The translations under genes were made by a program, and so were the position numbers. Positions 60,861 through 64,000 of a DNA stretch of 64,000 bases are shown piece after piece (the stretch's first letter is position 1; the number at the start of each line of letters is the position of its first letter). Source of the DNA: Cumulibacter sp047975195 (GTDB taxonomy: Bacteria > Actinomycetota > Actinomycetes > Mycobacteriales > Antricoccaceae); NCBI GenBank assembly GCA_047975195.1, contig JBKEDB010000027.1, forward strand, positions 1 through 64,000. The letters run 5' to 3'. Under the pieces are notes generated by a model, which was not told the DNA's origin, searched no databases, and saw nothing but the letters and a program-made list of their open reading frames with translations.

Positions 60861-62699
60861 CTAGTTCGGGATCTGGTCGGCGATCGGCCGGATGAAGTCT
60901 CCGGCGAGTGTGACGGCGGGCCCCGAGGACTCGGCGCCCACGATCAGTACAGCGAACGCCATGTCCTTGTAGTAGCCGACGAACCACCCGTGCGCGTTGT
61001 CGGCATCGCCGAACTCGGCAGTGCCGGTCTTTCCCGCGATCCCAGCGATATCGGCGACTTCGGTCGCGGTGCCGGACTCGACGGCCTCGGTCATCATCGC
61101 CTGCAGCGCTGAGATCGTGTCGGCAGCCGGCGCCGCCTGCTCCTGATCAGCGGTCGTTTCCTCTCCCTGCACCAGGATCGGCACCGGCCTCGACCCGTTC
61201 TGCACGGTCGCGGCCGCCAGCGCCATACCGAATGGTGTCGTGATGACCTTGCCCTGGCCGATCGAGTTCTCGACCTGCTCGGCGTCGCTATCGGAGGTCG
61301 GCACTGACCCGGTGATCGTCGTCATCCCTGGCGCGACGTAGTCGACACCGAGTCCGAACTGTAACGCGGTCTCGTGGAACGAATCCGCCGGTAGGTCGGC
61401 GGTCAGCGCGGCAATGGTGGTGTTGCAGGACTGCGCGAACGCAGTGTGCAGCGGTACCTCACCTAGGTCGAACTCGTCGTCGTTGGGGATGGTCCTGCCA
61501 TTGATGGTGGCCTCACCGGGACACGGCAACACGGTGTCTGGTGCGGCTACGTCCGCGTCCAGCGCAGCCGCAGTGCTGATGATTTTGAACGAGGAACCCG
61601 GTGGGTACTGCCCGGTGAGCGCAATCGGGCCCTCTGCGTCCGCCGCTTGGTTCTGCGCCACGGCCAGTAGGCCGCCGGTGGACGGCTGGATGGCGACGAT
61701 GGCTACCTGCTCGTCGAGGGCGTCGACAGCCTGCTGGGCGGAGGCTTGAATGCCGCTATCGAACGTCGTGCTGATCGTGTCGATCGGCGCAGCCTTACGC
61801 TCGAGCAAGGTCGTCACGACGTCATGCTGCTGATCCTGAATCTGTAACTGCCATCCGGTCGAGGCCTTCGCCGCCTCGTCCCATACCTCGTTCAGTCCGG
61901 CCAGCACCGGCGACTTTAGGCTCTTGGAGGTCGTCAGCAGCCGCTTCTGCTGGTTGTGCACGATACCGGGGGAATCCGGGATGTCGACCTTCTCGGCATC
62001 TTCTTTGCGCAACGCGACGACGGTGAATATATCGTCCGCGGCGTCGATCTGGGTCGTCAACGACTCGGCGGTGATCGAGCCGACGACGTCCTTCAGCGCG
62101 CTCGCCAGCGATGTGGCGACCTCATCGACGTCCGTCACCTTCGCCGGGTCGATATTGATGACCATAACGAGTTGCTCGCTGAGCACTGGCTGGCCATTGC
62201 GATCAAGCACGGTCGGCGTGTTGCCGTCGTTCTGCACGATCTCCAGGTGCTGGTTGGCGGCGAGGTCTGGGTGGATCAGCCCCGTCGACCATTGCACCTT
62301 CCAGTCGTTCTCATCGTCGGTGACCAGCAGCGTCTCGATCGAGAAGGTCATCGACTCACCGAGCACCTCCCAGGAAACGTCGTACGTTCCGTGGGCCTCC
62401 GCAGAGGACGCCATGACGTCGCCAGCGCTATACGTGATCGTCGGGTCCTGCAGCACTTTGACGACTGAATTCAGCGCCGCCGTGGCGTCGTCGGGCGATG
62501 TCGTGAGCGAGCCTGCCTTCTCGAAGTCACCGCTGTTCAGTGCGGCCGCAAACTCCTCGGCGACCTCCTGCGCACCATCCTTCTTCTCGGGACTGTCGGT
62601 GCAGGCCGAGAGCATCAGCAGGATCGTCATAAGAAGTGCTGTAACCAACCGACCGCGGCGTCCACGCGATTCGACGGGTCTGCGCAGGGATCGACTCAT
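60861..62699 (-). CDS. Lipoprotein penicillin-binding protein (class B transpeptidase, MecA_N type)
   Basis: 612 aa from ATG 62699; the longer frame to 62759 is not supported by a lipoprotein signal. Signal RLVTALLMTILLMLSAC with lipobox LSAC. NTF2-like MecA_N domain (GAQEVAEEFAAALNSGDFEK, about residues 35-150), a dimer-type region, then the transpeptidase with SXXK in QYPPGSSFKIIST, SXN in FAQSCNTTIAAL and KTG in IAGKTGTAEFGD. It corresponds to the mycobacterial PBP-lipo type, a crosslinking enzyme linked to septum growth. Confidence 0.88.
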   Translation of the reverse strand: MSRSLRRPVESRGRRGRLVTALLMTILLMLSACTDSPEKKDGAQEVAEEFAAALNSGDFEKAGSLTTSPDDATAALNSVVKVLQDPTITYSAGDVMASSAEAHGTYDVSWEVLGESMTFSIETLLVTDDENDWKVQWSTGLIHPDLAANQHLEIVQNDGNTPTVLDRNGQPVLSEQLVMVINIDPAKVTDVDEVATSLASALKDVVGSITAESLTTQIDAADDIFTVVALRKEDAEKVDIPDSPGIVHNQQKRLLTTSKSLKSPVLAGLNEVWDEAAKASTGWQLQIQDQQHDVVTTLLERKAAPIDTISTTFDSGIQASAQQAVDALDEQVAIVAIQPSTGGLLAVAQNQAADAEGPIALTGQYPPGSSFKIISTAAALDADVAAPDTVLPCPGEATINGRTIPNDDEFDLGEVPLHTAFAQSCNTTIAALTADLPADSFHETALQFGLGVDYVAPGMTTITGSVPTSDSDAEQVENSIGQGKVITTPFGMALAAATVQNGSRPVPILVQGEETTADQEQAAPAADTISALQAMMTEAVESGTATEVADIAGIAGKTGTAEFGDADNAHGWFVGYYKDMAFAVLIVGAESSGPAVTLAGDFIRPIADQIPN

Positions 62700-62796
62700 G
62701 TGCTTGATGCTATTGGTCGTATTGCGCGCGAACTCCCTGCGGTGGAACGTGGTGTGCAACCGTTACCGCAATAACGACACCATCGAGGGGGAGCCT

Positions 62797-63150
62797 GTGC
62801 GCGCAGTACGAATCACGCCAAACCTTCCGGTTGCAGATATCCGGGAAGCTAGCAACTTTTACCGGGAGTTCCTCGGGCTGCAGACCGAGGAGTTCAACTT
62901 GGGCTGGGTCGCGCGCTACACATCACCCGAGTCCGGCGCGAACGTTCAGTTGGTCACCGCCGACGTGACCGCTGCCGCAGACTCGGTGATGTCTGTGCAC
63001 GCCGATGATGTCGATGCGGCGTACGTCGAGGCGCGGCGTCGTGGCTACGTGATCGTGCATCCGTTAACGACGGAGACCTGGGGCGTACGCCGATTCTAGG
63101 TGCGCGCTCCCGACGGCAATGTCATCAATATCGTGCAGCACCGCGATTGA
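62797..63150 (+). pseudogene. VOC-family protein with premature stop
   Basis: From GTG 62797 (GGGGGAG upstream) the protein reads VRITPNLPVADIREASNFYR, LGLQTEEFNLGWVARYTSPE and YVEARRRGYVIVHPLTTETW, then TAG at 63097-63099 after GVRRF. The same frame goes on as VRAPDGNVINIVQHRD to TGA 63148-63150, the normal end of a VOC domain with its metal-binding region (family RRF-x-xRDPDGN). One substitution therefore removes the last strand. It could be a recent mutation or a base error. Confidence 0.75.
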
Positions 63151-63202
63151 CGCACTCGCCCGCGGCAGCACTACCCGCGACGAGCCCACGCGCCGCGTCG
63201 CC

Positions 63203-64000
63203 TCAGTCGATCCCGCCTGCGTTGGCGAACCGGCTGTACTTGCCCTGGAAGATCGTCAGCGCGTCACCGGTCGGCCCGTTGCGGTGCTTGGCGACGATCA
63301 GGTCCGCCTCACCGATGCGGTCCGTGTCGTTGTCGTACACCTCAGGTCGGTTGATCAGGATCGCGACGTCACAGTCCTGCTCGATAGCGCCGGACTCACG
63401 CAAGTCAGAGAGCATCGGTTTCTTGTCGGTACGCGTCTCCGGTCCACGGTTCAACTGAGAGATCGCAATGACTGGTACCTCTAGTTCCTTGGCCAGCAGT
63501 TTCAACGCGCGGGAGAACTCCGAGACTTCCTGCTGCCGGGATTCGACGCGCTTACCGGAGGTCATCAACTGGAGGTAGTCGACCACGACGAGGCTCAGAT
63601 CGTGTCGCTGTTTGAGTCGGCGGGCTTTCGCTCGAATCTCCATCATCGACAGATTCGGCGAGTCATCGATGAACAACGGCTTATCAGCTATCTCTGCGCT
63701 GGTACGGACCAGTTTGCTCCACTCGGCATCCGTCAGGTCCCCGGACCGGACGCGACCGAGCGCGATCGACGCCTCCGCCGAAAACATGCGCATCGCGATC
63801 TCGGACTTGCTCATTTCGAGCGAGAAGATTACCGACGCCTTGCCGTGACGCAACGAGCAGGAGCGCGCGAAGTCCAGCGCGAGCGTCGACTTGCCCATAC
63901 CTGGGCGCGCCGCCACAACGATCATTTGCCCAGGGAACAGTCCATTGATGATCTCGTCCAGTTGCTGGAAACCGGTGGGTACGCCGGCTTGCTCGCCGTG
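63203..64000 (-). CDS. dnaB: Replicative DNA helicase DnaB, C-terminal part (runs off right edge)
   Basis: 266 codons are visible, ending at TGA 63203-63205. RecA-like helicase domain: Walker A in ARPGMGKSTLALDFARS, SVIFSLEMSKSEIAMRM, Walker B in LSLVVVDYLQLMTSG, the ISQLNRGPETR loop, SDLRESGAIEQDCDVAILI and the end FQGKYSRFANAGGID. It unwinds DNA at the replication fork. No intein is present in the visible part; common intein sites at the Walker A and the DYLQ regions are uninterrupted. Confidence 0.95.
   Translation of the reverse strand, partial: HGEQAGVPTGFQQLDEIINGLFPGQMIVVAARPGMGKSTLALDFARSCSLRHGKASVIFSLEMSKSEIAMRMFSAEASIALGRVRSGDLTDAEWSKLVRTSAEIADKPLFIDDSPNLSMMEIRAKARRLKQRHDLSLVVVDYLQLMTSGKRVESRQQEVSEFSRALKLLAKELEVPVIAISQLNRGPETRTDKKPMLSDLRESGAIEQDCDVAILINRPEVYDNDTDRIGEADLIVAKHRNGPTGDALTIFQGKYSRFANAGGID

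Noticed and set aside
61924..62796. Plus-strand frame opposite the PBP gene leading into the VOC gene
   Set aside because: Ser/Thr-rich shadow of the PBP coding strand; the VOC start is GTG 62797.
1..64000. CRISPR arrays, tRNA or rRNA genes
   Set aside because: Apart from the 111-bp duplication I saw no spaced direct repeats, and no stretch with tRNA arms or rRNA character was recognised by eye.

Overview
High-GC DNA with GTG/TTG starts, actinobacterial protein families and actinobacterial iron-box and Zur-like sites. The gene set (NDMA-type alcohol dehydrogenases, lipoprotein PBP, DUF2637/DUF4913/DUF6112 element genes, IdeR-type box) points to a soil-type Actinomycetota chromosome. The genus cannot be fixed from the sequence alone.

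Layout. (1) 1-18,370: the right part of an integrated mobile element of conjugative (ICE) ancestry. It carries the tail of a primase/polymerase, a DUF2637 membrane protein, a ParB-domain protein, an IS630-family insertion inside a gene, a minus-strand cargo operon (CobW/COG0523 GTPase, WD40 protein, small Cys protein) behind a Zur-like box, a three-domain peptidoglycan hydrolase, a VapBC pair, two small DUF6112-type membrane proteins, a VirB6/TrbL-like channel protein, an SSB, DUF4913 and a serine integrase. The conjugation module is decayed: the TrbL-like gene is fused out of frame to the last third of a coupling ATPase, so the genes normally between them are gone. The element sits inside an ABC-transporter ATPase gene, whose 3' half begins directly after the integrase. 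(2) 18,370-34,700: chromosomal genes: orphaned ABC permease, an ArsR/VOC pair fused by deletion, thiamine-binding-like protein, MFS transporter, asparaginase, CoA-transferase, an orphan molybdenum hydroxylase large subunit, a frameshifted solute-binding lipoprotein, siderophore-interacting protein, phosphoglucomutase, MMPL protein. (3) 34,822-38,576: three tandem NDMA-type alcohol dehydrogenase paralogues, each followed by its own strong hairpin. (4) 39,316-48,416: an iron-box-preceded catecholate siderophore operon (entA-entC-entE-entB-entF-entD order) predicted to make 2,3-dihydroxybenzoyl-serine products. (5) 48,435-54,683: a complete mrpA(B)CDEFG sodium/proton antiporter operon on the minus strand. 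(6) 54,819-64,000: universal stress protein, threonine exporter, threonine deaminase, GNAT, mtnA, an ECF41-type sigma factor with a matching promoter before itself and before a DUF1059 gene, lipoprotein PBP, a VOC gene with a premature stop, and the 3' part of dnaB.

Functional links: siderophore synthesis (39-48 kb) fits the siderophore-interacting reductase at 29.7 kb; threonine export and deamination are adjacent; the sigma factor and DUF1059 protein look like a small regulon. Several genes carry single-base shifts in C/G runs, so some 'pseudogenes' may be sequence errors. The observations I rate highest are the CobW/WD40/Cys-protein cargo operon, the ECF41-DUF1059 promoter pair, the coupling-protein deletion and the integration into an ABC ATPase gene.
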